NCBI RefSeq assembly: GCF_025685645.1
Contig: NZ_JAGSYF010000002.1
Coordinates: 1,302,907-1,366,906 of the forward strand
DNA from: Edaphobacter bradus
Lineage (GTDB): Bacteria; Acidobacteriota; Terriglobia; Terriglobales; Acidobacteriaceae
Direction of reading: 5' to 3'
Length of the DNA stretch: 64,000 nucleotides
This document shows positions 45,737-55,549 of this stretch, piece after piece (within the stretch, counting starts at the first letter, position 1; each line of letters opens with the position of its first letter). The translations under genes and the position numbers were made by a program. The notes under the pieces were generated by a model, which saw nothing but the letters and a program-made list of their open reading frames with translations, was not told where the DNA came from and ran no database searches.

Positions 45737-48700
45737 TTGTTACGTATCAACCGAACAATGTTCGGCGGGCTCTTTGAAAAAAAAGCATCGCTTCTCTTGA
45801 GTGTGGTTCTGACGATCATTTTGGGTTTGGTTCCTGTGGCACGAGCGCAGGAGACTGGCCAGATCGCCGGAGCGGTAACCGACCCCCTTGGCGCTATGAT
45901 TCCCGGCGCCCAGGTCGTGGTCAAGAACCTTGGCACGAATGCTACTCGCAGCGTGACGACGAACGCGGCTGGAGACTATGTCATCACCGGTCTTTCCCCA
46001 GCATTGTATGAGTTGTCCGCGACAGGGGCCGGGTTCAACCGGTTTGTATCCAAGGTCGAGGTCACGGTAGGCGGAAAGCTGACCGTTGACGTGAGGCTGA
46101 CGGTGGGTGAGGCGACGACCACTGTGGAGGTTGCTGCCGATGGTATCGCTCAGGTGAATACGACGACCCAGGAGCTTTCGCAGGTCGTCAGCCATGACCA
46201 GATCTCACAGCTTCCCAGCCTTACCCGCAATCCGTACGACTTCGTTGCACTTTCCGGAAACGTCTCCAGTGGAGATAGTTCCTCGCCGGACAGCAATGGA
46301 AGAGGCGGTGGGTCCCAGAATTCCACCAATCGCGGCGTCGGGTTCAGCCTGAACGGCCAGCGCTCCAGCGGAACCGAGATTCTTCTGGATGGAGCGGAGA
46401 ATATGAGCGTCTTTGGCGATTCGGTTGGAATTCAGGTTCCTGTCGACGCTGTGCAGGAATACCGGGTGGTCACCAGCAACTTCGGTCCTGAGTACGGCCG
46501 CGCCTCTGGCGGAGTCGTCAACGTCACGACGAGAACAGGCACCAACGCATTCCATGGCACGGTATGGGAGTTCAACCGGCTCTCGGCTTACACGGCCAAT
46601 ACGGTCACGAATGCGCAGACTGGCCTCCCCAAGGGAACGTACACACGCAACCAGTTTGGTTTCGCGGTGGGCGGCCCGGTCCTGAAGGACAAGCTCTTCT
46701 TCTTCGGAAGCGGAGAATGGACCCGCGTTCGCAGCTCTGCGAGCCTGAAGGGTGCAATTCCGACGCCGCAGTTCCTGGCGCTCAGCGCACCGAATGTCCA
46801 GGATTATTTCAGCAAGTACGGCACGAATGCTCCTTCCAAGTACATCAGCACGGTCTCGGCAGGCGCAGCAGGCATCAGCGGAGTACCGGCATCGACGCCG
46901 GCGTTCGGTATCGTCGGCTACAACGCTCCTGCGGACGCGGGTGGTGGTGTTCCGCAGAACACCTACAACCTGGTGGGCCGTGTGGACTACAACTTCAGCA
47001 ACAAGACGCAGATGTTCTTCCGCTGGGTTGACTACAACGAGATCGATCAGTCGGGTTCCGTGTTCAATTCTCCCTACGCTCAGTACAACGTCGGAGAGAG
47101 CTTGAAGAACTCGGCCTATCTTCTGAATGTGGCGCACGAGTTCAGTCCGTCCCTCTCGAGCATTACGAAGGCGAGCTTCAGCCGTTTCAACACCTCCAAC
47201 TCCTACAACACTGCTCTGCAGAATGTGCCGACGCTCATCGTGTCGTCGAACGCACAGATCCCGGGAACGAGCACCAACATTACGCTTCCCGGTTTCTATG
47301 ACACGAATCCTGGAAACGGCGGCCTTCCGTACGGCGGTCCGCAGAACACGGTCCAGATCAACGAGGATCTCTCGTTTGTGAAAGGGAAGCACGCCACGCA
47401 GTATGGTGCGCAGATCCTTTACATCCAGGACAACAACGCGTACGGCGCTTACGCACAGGCCAGCGAGACGCTTGGAAAGAATCTGCCCCAGGGACTTCAG
47501 GCGCTGCAGAACGGAAACCTGTATCAGTTCCAGGCGGCAGTCAATCCGAACGGCGCACTGCCCTGCGTGAAGGACCCGTACTCGGGCGCCCTGACGCAGA
47601 CTCCGGGTTGCTCCATCAATCTGCCGGCGTCAGCCCCAAGCTTCGCCCGCAGCGACCGCTTCCACGACTGGGCAGCTTACGCACAGGACACCTGGAAAGC
47701 GACTCCGAAGCTCTCGGTCAACTACGGTGTGCGGTACGAGTACTTCGGCGTGCAGCACAACAACAACCGCAGTCTGGACTCAAACTTCTTCTTTGGTCAG
47801 GGTTCGAGCCTTGCAGCGCAGATCCGTTCGGGTCAGGTTTACACCAGCCCGAAGAGCCCAATCGGCGGCGGCCTGTGGAAGCCGCAGTATGGCACGGTCT
47901 CTCCTCGCGTGGGCTTCGCTTACGATGTCTTCGGCAACGGAAAGACTTCGTTCCGCGCCGGCTACGGCATCAGTTACGAGCGTAACTTTGGCAACGTCAC
48001 CTTCAACATCATCCAGAACCCCCCGAACTATGCGGTTGTGGTTGTGAACAACACGACCGTGACGAGCAACAACGCGGGTCCGCTTGGGGGCGCTTCGGGG
48101 AACGTTCCTCTGCCTCCAACCAGCCTCCGGAACGTCGACCAGAACATCCGCACCGCGCAGACGCAGTTCTGGAGCGCAGCGATCGAACAGCAGCTTGCTC
48201 CTAACACGGTCGTGTCTCTCCAGTACACCGGCTCGCGTGGCCTTCACCTGTACGACATCAAGAACTACAACGGGCTGGGCAGCGGCAACGCGATGCTTGG
48301 CGATCCGGTCACCGATCCGAAGGGACGCATCGATCCTTCGACAGGGTCCGTGTATCAGAAGCTCACGCGGCTGAACCCGCAGTACTCCAACATCAACAAT
48401 CGTGGATCGAACGGCGACTCGTACTACCAGGGCATGAACGTTCAGTTCCAGAGCACGAACCTGCACCACACAGGCCTCAGCGTTGTGGCGAACTACACCT
48501 ACTCGCACACGCTGGACGACCTGAGCTCGACTTTCTCTGAGACATCAGCCAACAGCAACGCATTCAACCTTGGCTACACGAACCCCTTCAACCCGGCGCT
48601 CGATCGCGGCAACAGCGACCTCGATGTCCGGAACCGCCTCGTCCTCGCACCTATGTACCGTACTCCGTACTTTGGGGGCAGCAAGCGCAGCTTGAGGAAT

Positions 48701-49249
48701 GAGGCGTTCGGCGGCTGGCAGGTGACGGGGATCTATACGGTGCGCACAGGCACACCGTTCACCTACTACGACAGCACCAACAACGACTCCGGCTATAACT
48801 ATGTCCGTTACACTCCCAAGGGTGTGGTTTCGCAAAGGACGTTCAAGAACCCACTGAGTGGGACTGCGGGCAATCTTGGCGGCAACACCTACGTGCTTGG
48901 AAACCTGCCGGACGCGAACTCCTGGGGAAATCCGGCTCTTCTTGGATACTCCGACTGGGGTCCGTACCCGGCGACGATGACTGCACGCAACGCCTTCCGC
49001 GGGCCTGGCGCGTGGAAGTTCGATGCGTCGGTCAGCAAGGCCTTCCAGCTTACGGAGCGGTTCAACATGGAGTTCCGCGCCGAGGGCTTCAACATTCTCA
49101 ACCATCACAACCTGTACCTCCAGGAGAGCCAGTTTGACGTTGCCAACGGCGGCAACGCGATTCTTGCTTCCAAGGGCGGTATCGGGGCAAACAATGGCGC
49201 GAACGACGAACGTCGCTTCGGGCAGTTTGCTCTGAAGCTGAACTTCTAA
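45737..49249 (+). CDS. Oar-like TonB-dependent receptor
   Basis: A 1170-aa outer-membrane protein. The TTG at 45737 has GGAG 8 nt upstream, while ATG 45758 gives the same signal peptide and is a fair alternative. The signal peptide ends V-A-R-A-Q-E, followed by the carboxypeptidase-regulatory-like domain (G-A-V-T-D-P-L-G-A-M-I-P-G), a plug with N-G-Q-R-S-S-G-T-E-I-L-L-D-G, and a barrel ending F-G-Q-F-A-L-K-L-N-F. It is related to the receptor just upstream but not a recent duplicate at the sequence level. The ligand is unknown. Confidence 0.92.
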   Translation: MLRINRTMFGGLFEKKASLLLSVVLTIILGLVPVARAQETGQIAGAVTDPLGAMIPGAQVVVKNLGTNATRSVTTNAAGDYVITGLSPALYELSATGAGFNRFVSKVEVTVGGKLTVDVRLTVGEATTTVEVAADGIAQVNTTTQELSQVVSHDQISQLPSLTRNPYDFVALSGNVSSGDSSSPDSNGRGGGSQNSTNRGVGFSLNGQRSSGTEILLDGAENMSVFGDSVGIQVPVDAVQEYRVVTSNFGPEYGRASGGVVNVTTRTGTNAFHGTVWEFNRLSAYTANTVTNAQTGLPKGTYTRNQFGFAVGGPVLKDKLFFFGSGEWTRVRSSASLKGAIPTPQFLALSAPNVQDYFSKYGTNAPSKYISTVSAGAAGISGVPASTPAFGIVGYNAPADAGGGVPQNTYNLVGRVDYNFSNKTQMFFRWVDYNEIDQSGSVFNSPYAQYNVGESLKNSAYLLNVAHEFSPSLSSITKASFSRFNTSNSYNTALQNVPTLIVSSNAQIPGTSTNITLPGFYDTNPGNGGLPYGGPQNTVQINEDLSFVKGKHATQYGAQILYIQDNNAYGAYAQASETLGKNLPQGLQALQNGNLYQFQAAVNPNGALPCVKDPYSGALTQTPGCSINLPASAPSFARSDRFHDWAAYAQDTWKATPKLSVNYGVRYEYFGVQHNNNRSLDSNFFFGQGSSLAAQIRSGQVYTSPKSPIGGGLWKPQYGTVSPRVGFAYDVFGNGKTSFRAGYGISYERNFGNVTFNIIQNPPNYAVVVVNNTTVTSNNAGPLGGASGNVPLPPTSLRNVDQNIRTAQTQFWSAAIEQQLAPNTVVSLQYTGSRGLHLYDIKNYNGLGSGNAMLGDPVTDPKGRIDPSTGSVYQKLTRLNPQYSNINNRGSNGDSYYQGMNVQFQSTNLHHTGLSVVANYTYSHTLDDLSSTFSETSANSNAFNLGYTNPFNPALDRGNSDLDVRNRLVLAPMYRTPYFGGSKRSLRNEAFGGWQVTGIYTVRTGTPFTYYDSTNNDSGYNYVRYTPKGVVSQRTFKNPLSGTAGNLGGNTYVLGNLPDANSWGNPALLGYSDWGPYPATMTARNAFRGPGAWKFDASVSKAFQLTERFNMEFRAEGFNILNHHNLYLQESQFDVANGGNAILASKGGIGANNGANDERRFGQFALKLNF

Positions 49250-49272
49250 CCCTTTCCTCTGTCTTAGAGGAG

Positions 49273-49308
49273 CGGCGGAGAGCCTATGCTCTCCGCCGTT
49301 TTATTTTT
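49273..49308 (+). terminator. Intrinsic terminator of receptor gene
   Basis: Perfect 11-bp stem cggcggagagc / gctctccgccg (49273-49283 / 49288-49298), loop ctat, then ttttattttt. Confidence 0.94.
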
Positions 49309-49407
49309 ATTGATTGAACGCGTAGCGGGACCGGCCTTGTTTCGTTGATCGGGGCTAATCAAACATGCGCCGCGACACTGGACGGAGATGGCCTAAATCG
49401 TTTTATT

Positions 49408-51453
49408 ATGGCGCGTATGAGATTGTGGTCGCGTCGTGGTTTTGTAGTGGGTGGGGTGGCGCTTCTGCTGCTGGTGTTTGCGCTGCAGTTTGTCACTGTG
49501 GTGAAGCAGGAGTCGCTGACGTGGGATGAGGGCGACCACATCTTTGCCGGGTACATGTCGTGGAAGACGCATGACTATGGGCTGAATCCGGAGCATCCTC
49601 CGCTGATGAAGATGCTGGCGACCGTGCCTCTGCTGGGGCTTCCACTACATGTGCCTGCCGACCAGCATCGCTTCTTCAAGGATGAGGCGTATCTGGATGG
49701 GCGCGACATGCTCTTTGGCAGCGGGCCTGCGTATAGTGCGGAGACGCTGACGTTTCGCGCGCGGATGGCGACGGGAATCGTCGCGATGCTGTTAGGATTG
49801 CTGGTCTTTCTTGCGGCGCAGGAGATGTTCGGCGCTGGAGCGGGTTTTCTCGCGTTGACGCTGCTGGTGTTTGAGCCGAATGTGCTGGCCCATTGTGCGC
49901 TGGTGACGACCGACGTCGGCGTGTCGTGCTTCTTTCTGGCGACGGTGTATGCGTTCTATCGGTACTGCAAATCGCCGTCTGTCGGGCGGATGGTGGTTGC
50001 GGGGCTGGCCGCAGGATTGGCGCTGGCGACGAAGCACTCGGCCGTGTTGTTGCTGCCGATGGTGGGGCTGCTGGCAGCGGCGGAGGTGGCTTTCCGGTTT
50101 CCGGAGAGTGGAGTCGCTGTGGATGAGACTCGGGCGAGACGCGCTGTGCGGTTGTGCCGTGCGCTTGCCGCGATGGCCGGGATCGCGGTTGTGGTGTTGT
50201 GGGGTTTCTACGGCTTCCGCTACGACGCGCGGCCGGGTGCGCTGCGGCTCGATCCTTCGCTGGCAGAGTATGTCCATCCGCTGAAGGCTGTGGAAGCGAA
50301 GGGGATATTGTTTCTTTCCAAGTTACATATTCTGCCGGAGTCGTATCTGTACGGGTTGGCTGATGTGCGGGCGATGGCGAACGGCATGCCAAGCTTTATC
50401 TTCGGCAGAGTGTATGACCACGGAGTGTGGTTCTACTTTCCGGCTGTGCTGGTGATCAAATCAACGCTTGGGTTCCTAGCGCTGGCGCTGCTGGCGTTTG
50501 CGGCCCTAGCTGCGGGAAAGCTACGCCGCTGGCGCGAGATTCTGTTCGTGCTGGTTCCTGCGGGTGTGTATCTGTGGGTGGCGATGGGCTCGAGCCTGAA
50601 CATCGGCGCGCGGCATATTTTGCCGGTTTACGCGTTTCTGTGCGTCTTTGCTGCGGGAGGCTGCTGGGCGTGGATTGAGCGTGGCAGCGGAGCAGAGACA
50701 CACGGATGGAGCAGAGGATGGGCCGCGGTTGTGGGTGTGCTGCTGATGGCGCATGTCGTCTCGACGGCGCGGGCTTATCCGAACTACATGGCCTACTCGA
50801 ACGAGTTGTGGGGAGGGCCTTCGCAGACTCACAAAGTGCTGACGGACTCGAATACGGACTGGGCGCAGCAGTTGCTTGCCGTGAAGAAGTACACAGATGA
50901 AAAGGGAATCAAGGAGTGCTGGTTCGCTTATTTTGCCGATCCGTTTTTGCGGCCGCGGGACTATGGGATTCCGTGCAGGCCGCTGCCTACGCCGGACGCG
51001 ATCTGGTCGAAGATGCAGTATCCGGTGCCGCCGGTAATCCAGGGGCCTGTGTTTCTCAGTGCAGGCGATCTGACGTGGTTCGAGGCGGGGTCGAATGTCA
51101 TGAATCCGTATCGCGAGTTTCAGGGATTGAAGCCGTCGGCGATGATCCAGGATGGCGTGCTTGTCTTTGAGGGTGGGTTTCATGTTCCGCTGGCTTCCGC
51201 GATGAGTCATGTGCTGCGCTCGGCTGAGTTGCTGAAGCAGCAGAAGAAAGACGAGGCTCTGGCTGAGGCACAGCAGGCGGTTGCAATTGCTCCCGATGCG
51301 TTGCAGACACAAATGGCGCTGGGCGATGCGCTCGCAGCGGCCCGGCGCGGACCGGAGGCACACGCGGCTTATGCCAGAGCGCTCAGGGTGGCTCAGACGA
51401 TGGAGCCGGGTGCGCGAGAGACGTGGAGCGAGGCGATCAGGAAGAAGATGTGA
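49408..51453 (+). CDS. Membrane glycosyltransferase family 39-like protein with TPR tail
   Basis: A 681-aa protein. ATG 49408 is preferred because it gives a normal first membrane helix, and codons before it lack a clear start. The catalytic-site motif W-D40-E-G-D-H follows the first helix, and N-P-E-H-P-P-L-M-K is typical of GT39/ArnT/PMT enzymes using lipid-linked sugars. About ten transmembrane segments reach residue 460. A periplasmic part precedes a TPR-like C-terminus (about 575-665). It may add sugars to lipids, polymers or proteins. It is convergent with the exosortase-side genes and may belong to surface glycan assembly. Confidence 0.83.
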   Translation: MARMRLWSRRGFVVGGVALLLLVFALQFVTVVKQESLTWDEGDHIFAGYMSWKTHDYGLNPEHPPLMKMLATVPLLGLPLHVPADQHRFFKDEAYLDGRDMLFGSGPAYSAETLTFRARMATGIVAMLLGLLVFLAAQEMFGAGAGFLALTLLVFEPNVLAHCALVTTDVGVSCFFLATVYAFYRYCKSPSVGRMVVAGLAAGLALATKHSAVLLLPMVGLLAAAEVAFRFPESGVAVDETRARRAVRLCRALAAMAGIAVVVLWGFYGFRYDARPGALRLDPSLAEYVHPLKAVEAKGILFLSKLHILPESYLYGLADVRAMANGMPSFIFGRVYDHGVWFYFPAVLVIKSTLGFLALALLAFAALAAGKLRRWREILFVLVPAGVYLWVAMGSSLNIGARHILPVYAFLCVFAAGGCWAWIERGSGAETHGWSRGWAAVVGVLLMAHVVSTARAYPNYMAYSNELWGGPSQTHKVLTDSNTDWAQQLLAVKKYTDEKGIKECWFAYFADPFLRPRDYGIPCRPLPTPDAIWSKMQYPVPPVIQGPVFLSAGDLTWFEAGSNVMNPYREFQGLKPSAMIQDGVLVFEGGFHVPLASAMSHVLRSAELLKQQKKDEALAEAQQAVAIAPDALQTQMALGDALAAARRGPEAHAAYARALRVAQTMEPGARETWSEAIRKKM

Positions 51454-51535
51454 GTGCGACGCCTCCGCTTCGCTCCGGCCGGAACGACAAGGTCATGGCG
51501 ACCGGAGCGGCGGAAGTCGAGCCGTGACTCACGGA
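51454..51535. other. Short convergent intergenic with GC dyad
   Basis: Cgctccgg (51471-51478) and ccggagcg (51502-51509) form an 8-bp dyad with a 23-nt loop. There is no T-tract. It may act as a weak bidirectional stop between the glycosyltransferase and TPR lipoprotein genes. Confidence 0.35.
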
Positions 51536-53830
51536 TTAGCTGAGTGAGCCGAGTTCCTTTTGGGCGTCCTTTGCGGTTTGGCTGTTGGGGGCGAGTTCCG
51601 CTGCCTTCTTCAGGTGAAGCGTTGCGTCGGCTTTGTCGGAGAGTTTGCTGTACACCATTCCCAGGTGGTAGTGCATCGCGGCGTTGTTGGGTTCAGTCTT
51701 GATTGCGTCTTCGAGCAGGTCGCGCGCCGAGGAGTAGGTCCCCTTGTGGTAGTAAGCCCAGGCCAGAGTGTCCGCCGTGCTGGGTGAGTTCGGCATGATG
51801 CGGCGCGCGGTCTGAGCGAGTGTGAGGGCTACGTCGACGTTCTCGCCGTTGTCGAGCATCAGGTAGGCGAGGTTGTTGGCAGCGACTCCCTGCTCTGGCT
51901 GGATCTCGAGAGACTTCTTGTAGGCGGCGACGGCTTTGTCGCGGTTGCCCTGCGCCTCTTCCAGAAAGCCGAGGATGGCGTAGGCTCGCGCATCGTTGGG
52001 GTGTGTCTTGATCCAGTTCTGCCAGGAATCGACGGCGACGCCGGTATTGCCTAGTGTCAGCTGTGCGCGGGTGTAGGCCACGACGGCTGCATCGTCGGAG
52101 GGGTTGAGTTTCATCGCTGTTTCGGCGCTGGCGAGCGCGCCCTTTCCGTCTCCGGTGATTCGCTGGAGGTCGGAGAGTTCGTCGTAGTAATCGCTGTTGT
52201 TGGGAGCCTTGGCGATCTGGGCCTGCGTTCTGCTGATTGCCTTTGCGGGTTGCTTGTCATAGAGATCAAGCACGACGAGCAGGCGCAGGGAACGGGAGGA
52301 TTCCGGATTGATATCGAGTGACTGCTGCAGCAGGGTTCGGGCCTCGGGGACCTTCTTCTCGGCGAGGCGGATCTGAGCTAGCTCGTAGTAGGCGATCGAG
52401 TTCTTCGGGTCCATCTTGATCGCCTCCTGGAAGTCGGCTCCGGCCTTGTCGTTCTGCTTCTGGCTGGCCTCGGAGAGTCCCCGCCATACGTAGGGCATGG
52501 AGGACTGAGGAGCAACGGCGAGGGTGGCTTCGGCAACCTGGGTGAGGAGTGTAAAGTCCTGTCGATTGAGAGCGACCTGAGCGAGGCCGTTCTGGGCTTC
52601 GAGGCTCCGGGGGTTCAGGCGGGTGGCGTCACGGTAGCTCTGTTCGGCGGTTGCAATGTCACCTTTGGCCACGGCAGTGCTGCCAAGCAGCAGCCTGAGC
52701 TGGAGATTCTCGGGGTTGTTCTTCGATGCCTTCTGGATGACGTTGAAGGCTTCGTTGGTCTTGCCGTCGTTGAGCAGGAGGATGCCGTTGAGAAAGGCGA
52801 CGTCGGCGTCACCGGGGTCTGCCTTGACGAGCTCGGCAACCGTGTTCTTTGCTTTGGAGATATTCTTCTGGGCGATGAGGAGCTTTGCGTAGTTCACCTT
52901 AAGAGCCGTGCTCTTGGGGTGCTCTGCGACGAGCTTGGAGTAGACGTCGACTCCGTGATCGACCTGATGGGTTGCGAGGTAGTAGCTCTGGAGGAGCTGC
53001 GCGCCGCTCTTTGTATCGCCGAGATCTTCGGCCGTCTGATGAAGAGCCTCCTCCGCCTTTGCGGTGTCTCCTGCGCGTGTGTAGAGGTCGGCGAGGGTAG
53101 AACGCGCCATCAGGTTTTTGGGATCGGCTGCAACCGCGGCCCTTGCCTGTTCGGCCGCGCCGGCGGTGTCGCCCTTCTTCAGAAGGAGACCGGCGAGCAC
53201 CATGTGAGGTCCTGCGCTCTTCGGATCGAGATCGACAGCCTTTTTGAGCTGGTCCAGAGCGGAGGCCTCTGTAGAAGGATCGGAGCTTTGCAGGAGCCCG
53301 AGCGAGGCATGGAACGAGCTCTTGCCCGGGTCGAGCGAGATGGCCTTCTGAATCTGCTCGATTGCGGTGGCGCGATCGCCCCCGGCCGTAGCGACTCCAG
53401 CGAGGAGAGCATAGGCGTCAGCGTTGTTGGGCTGGAGCGCCAGAACCGCGTCGGCCTGCTCCTTGGCCCGCGCCGGCTGTCGTCCGCTAAGCAGGACATT
53501 TCCGAGATCAATGCGGGCCTGGACGTTGCTTGGCTGAAGGTCCACAGTGCGGCTCAGTTCGACATATGCCTGCGCGCCAGACCCGGTCTTGAGGAAGGTT
53601 TTGGCAAGCTGGTAATGGGCTTCGGCGAAGTTGTGATCGATCTTGAGGGCATTGGCGAACTGAATCGTCGCTTCCTTGTACTTCCCATCGTTCGCGTAAC
53701 GCTTGCCGCTCTCGAGATACTTCTGCTTCACGACGTTAGGATCGCGATGGCAGCCGAGAGAAGCGCCGAGCAGAAGCGTTGCAGCCAGTGAAGCAGTGAT
53801 CGGAAGACTCAGGATCGGTAGCTTTCTCAT
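51536..53830 (-). CDS. TPR-repeat lipoprotein of exosortase/EPS system (PrsT-like)
   Basis: A 764-aa protein with lipobox L-G-A-S-L-G-C27 and about 18 to 20 tetratricopeptide repeats along the rest (for example Y-A-N-D-G-K-Y-K-E-A-T-I-Q-F, A-Y-A-L-L-A-G-V, A-Y-A-I-L-G-F-L-E-E-A-Q-G). Its length and position match the PEP-CTERM-associated TPR lipoproteins found beside exosortases. It is likely a periplasmic scaffold for exopolysaccharide assembly. It is 70 nt downstream of epsI-like on the same strand. Confidence 0.88.
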   Translation of the reverse strand: MRKLPILSLPITASLAATLLLGASLGCHRDPNVVKQKYLESGKRYANDGKYKEATIQFANALKIDHNFAEAHYQLAKTFLKTGSGAQAYVELSRTVDLQPSNVQARIDLGNVLLSGRQPARAKEQADAVLALQPNNADAYALLAGVATAGGDRATAIEQIQKAISLDPGKSSFHASLGLLQSSDPSTEASALDQLKKAVDLDPKSAGPHMVLAGLLLKKGDTAGAAEQARAAVAADPKNLMARSTLADLYTRAGDTAKAEEALHQTAEDLGDTKSGAQLLQSYYLATHQVDHGVDVYSKLVAEHPKSTALKVNYAKLLIAQKNISKAKNTVAELVKADPGDADVAFLNGILLLNDGKTNEAFNVIQKASKNNPENLQLRLLLGSTAVAKGDIATAEQSYRDATRLNPRSLEAQNGLAQVALNRQDFTLLTQVAEATLAVAPQSSMPYVWRGLSEASQKQNDKAGADFQEAIKMDPKNSIAYYELAQIRLAEKKVPEARTLLQQSLDINPESSRSLRLLVVLDLYDKQPAKAISRTQAQIAKAPNNSDYYDELSDLQRITGDGKGALASAETAMKLNPSDDAAVVAYTRAQLTLGNTGVAVDSWQNWIKTHPNDARAYAILGFLEEAQGNRDKAVAAYKKSLEIQPEQGVAANNLAYLMLDNGENVDVALTLAQTARRIMPNSPSTADTLAWAYYHKGTYSSARDLLEDAIKTEPNNAAMHYHLGMVYSKLSDKADATLHLKKAAELAPNSQTAKDAQKELGSLS

Positions 53831-53871
53831 TGCAGTGTCCTTTAGTTACAAATTCCTTGCGAATTTCGAAG

Positions 53872-53890
53872 CCTGGCGTCAGTCGCCAGG
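53872..53890. other. Intercistronic hairpin
   Basis: Cctggcg / cgccagg (53872-53878 / 53884-53890), loop tcagt, between the EpsI-like and TPR genes. It may attenuate or protect the mRNA. No T-tract follows on the minus strand. Confidence 0.4.
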
Positions 53891-53900
53891 GTGGATGCGG

Positions 53901-54581
53901 CTAGTCTGGAATGAATCTTGGCAGGATGGGAGCCAACTGACTGGTGAAGGCGACGACCCGGTCGCGGGCAGCGTTGACCGGCTCAGTCGGCAGGATAGGT
54001 GAGATGACCCGCACAAGAGCGCCGTCGGTGCGGTTGAGCCGAATGGCATCGGCGATCATGTAGGCCCTGGCGACGTACTCATTGGGGATGCTGCGGCCGT
54101 GGGCTTGATACCAGTAGAGGACAAACTGCCGGCTGTTGCCGTCGCTGATAACGTACTCTCCAACGCGGTAGGGTTTTCCGTTCTGGGCGGTGAGTTCGAC
54201 GTACTTCTGCGATTCGAAGGTCCAGCCGGATCCGGGAAGACAGTTCTGAGGAGAATGGATGGACTGGCCTGTGCGCTGGGTGGGGAAGTAGCCGATGAAC
54301 AGGCTGATTGGAGCTGTGCTATTGACCGGTTCTGCAGGAGCAACGGTTGAGCCGCCGGAGCGGCTGGCGTAGACGCGGTTGAGGAAGTCGCCTTTGCCGA
54401 GAATGGCGAGAACCTCGTCGTCGAGCGGGATATCGCGAGTGTTCGTCCATGCCCCAATGGTCTGGGGCATCTTGCTCAGGGGCTCACTGGCGGGAACCTG
54501 ATCGACGTCGCCGCGGCTGTGCAGCATGATCGCTGTCGCCAGGAGGAGCAGAACAACTGTCCAGTAACGGGGAGATGTCAT
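53901..54581 (-). CDS. EpsI-family exosortase-associated protein
   Basis: A 226-aa protein with an N-terminal membrane helix (about residues 6-20). The family core P-Q-N-C-L-P-G-S-G-W is followed by F-V-L-Y-W-Y-Q-A-H-G-R, both typical of EpsI/XrtA-associated proteins that are found fused or linked to exosortases. The start overlaps the exosortase stop by 4 nt (54578-54581), so the pair is translationally coupled. Its exact job in EPS processing is unknown in the family. Confidence 0.92.
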   Translation of the reverse strand: MTSPRYWTVVLLLLATAIMLHSRGDVDQVPASEPLSKMPQTIGAWTNTRDIPLDDEVLAILGKGDFLNRVYASRSGGSTVAPAEPVNSTAPISLFIGYFPTQRTGQSIHSPQNCLPGSGWTFESQKYVELTAQNGKPYRVGEYVISDGNSRQFVLYWYQAHGRSIPNEYVARAYMIADAIRLNRTDGALVRVISPILPTEPVNAARDRVVAFTSQLAPILPRFIPD

Positions 54582-55549
54582 AAGGAAGTCACCTTCGCCT
54601 CAGATTTGCGAGGGGAGAAGAGACGCATGATGCGGTGGAAGAGAAAGAGGCACACGAGAGAGACGACGAAGATAACCCACCCGGAGAACTCATGGAAGAA
54701 GCCCATAGCCTTGTTGGGGTCCCAGTACTGGACGCAAAGGCCGGTCCCGGTAATGCGGGCGGCGTTGGCGACGACCGCGATCGGAATGCTTGCCAGAGCA
54801 AGGATCACGCGGCGGGCGGTTGCCTTCTCGATGAAGTAGCCGTAGAAGACTGCGAGGGTGAAGAGGCTCATGAGCGAGCGGATTCCACTGCAGGCCTCGA
54901 CGACCTCAAGCTTCATGGCCGGGAGCTCGATGACGTTGCCTTCGTGGAGGACCGGCACTCCGAACAATGGGAGGACAGCACTGGCAACCTTCGAAGCCAG
55001 GAGCTGCAAGGGGAAGGTGATCTGATTGAAGACGATCTGGGGGAAGGGAATCGCGAGCAACAGGACAAGGAGTGGAAACCTTACCGCCTTGAGCATCGGG
55101 CGACCCAGCAGCTTCCAGATGAGACCGGCCAGGACGAAGAGGAATGAGACGCGGGAGAGGAAGAGCTCAGCGCCGTAGACGCCGAGGATCAGGACTAGTA
55201 TCCCGAATAGAATGAGCCAAATACCTCCCCATGAAGGCTTGAGGGGGGTATTGCGGATGGCTGCCCGGTTTTCCCAGAGGAGAAAGAGGGAAAACAAGGG
55301 AACGAGGAAGCCATGGGAGTAGTCCGGGAGATCGTACCAGTCGAAGATGAGCTTGCCGGCGATCCGGTAGTAGATCGCGACGAGCAGAAGCATGATGACG
55401 AGGGTGGGGAGCCGGCCGCGCTGGAAGAGCGTCAGCGAATCCCCTGTATTTTCAGCGGGTTCAAGCGGCCGTGTCTCCACGGAACCCGTTGTGGCGAATG
55501 CGTCTAGTGGAGCTCCAGGAGTTCCAGACGATTGAAGGGTATACTTCAC
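54578..55549 (-). CDS. Exosortase (EpsH-type)
   Basis: A 323-aa polytopic protein starting at GTG 55549 with an aaaggtga Shine-Dalgarno. About eight transmembrane segments surround the transpeptidase-like triad: C220 in E-A-C-S-G-I-R-S-L, R265 in N-A-A-R-I-T-G-T-G and H286 in F-F-H-E-F-S-G-W. Exosortases are thought to cleave and attach PEP-CTERM proteins at the membrane. No obvious PEP-CTERM protein was seen in this window. The cytosolic N-terminus is about 48 residues longer than the first helix needs. Confidence 0.93.
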   Translation of the reverse strand: MKYTLQSSGTPGAPLDAFATTGSVETRPLEPAENTGDSLTLFQRGRLPTLVIMLLLVAIYYRIAGKLIFDWYDLPDYSHGFLVPLFSLFLLWENRAAIRNTPLKPSWGGIWLILFGILVLILGVYGAELFLSRVSFLFVLAGLIWKLLGRPMLKAVRFPLLVLLLAIPFPQIVFNQITFPLQLLASKVASAVLPLFGVPVLHEGNVIELPAMKLEVVEACSGIRSLMSLFTLAVFYGYFIEKATARRVILALASIPIAVVANAARITGTGLCVQYWDPNKAMGFFHEFSGWVIFVVSLVCLFLFHRIMRLFSPRKSEAKVTSL

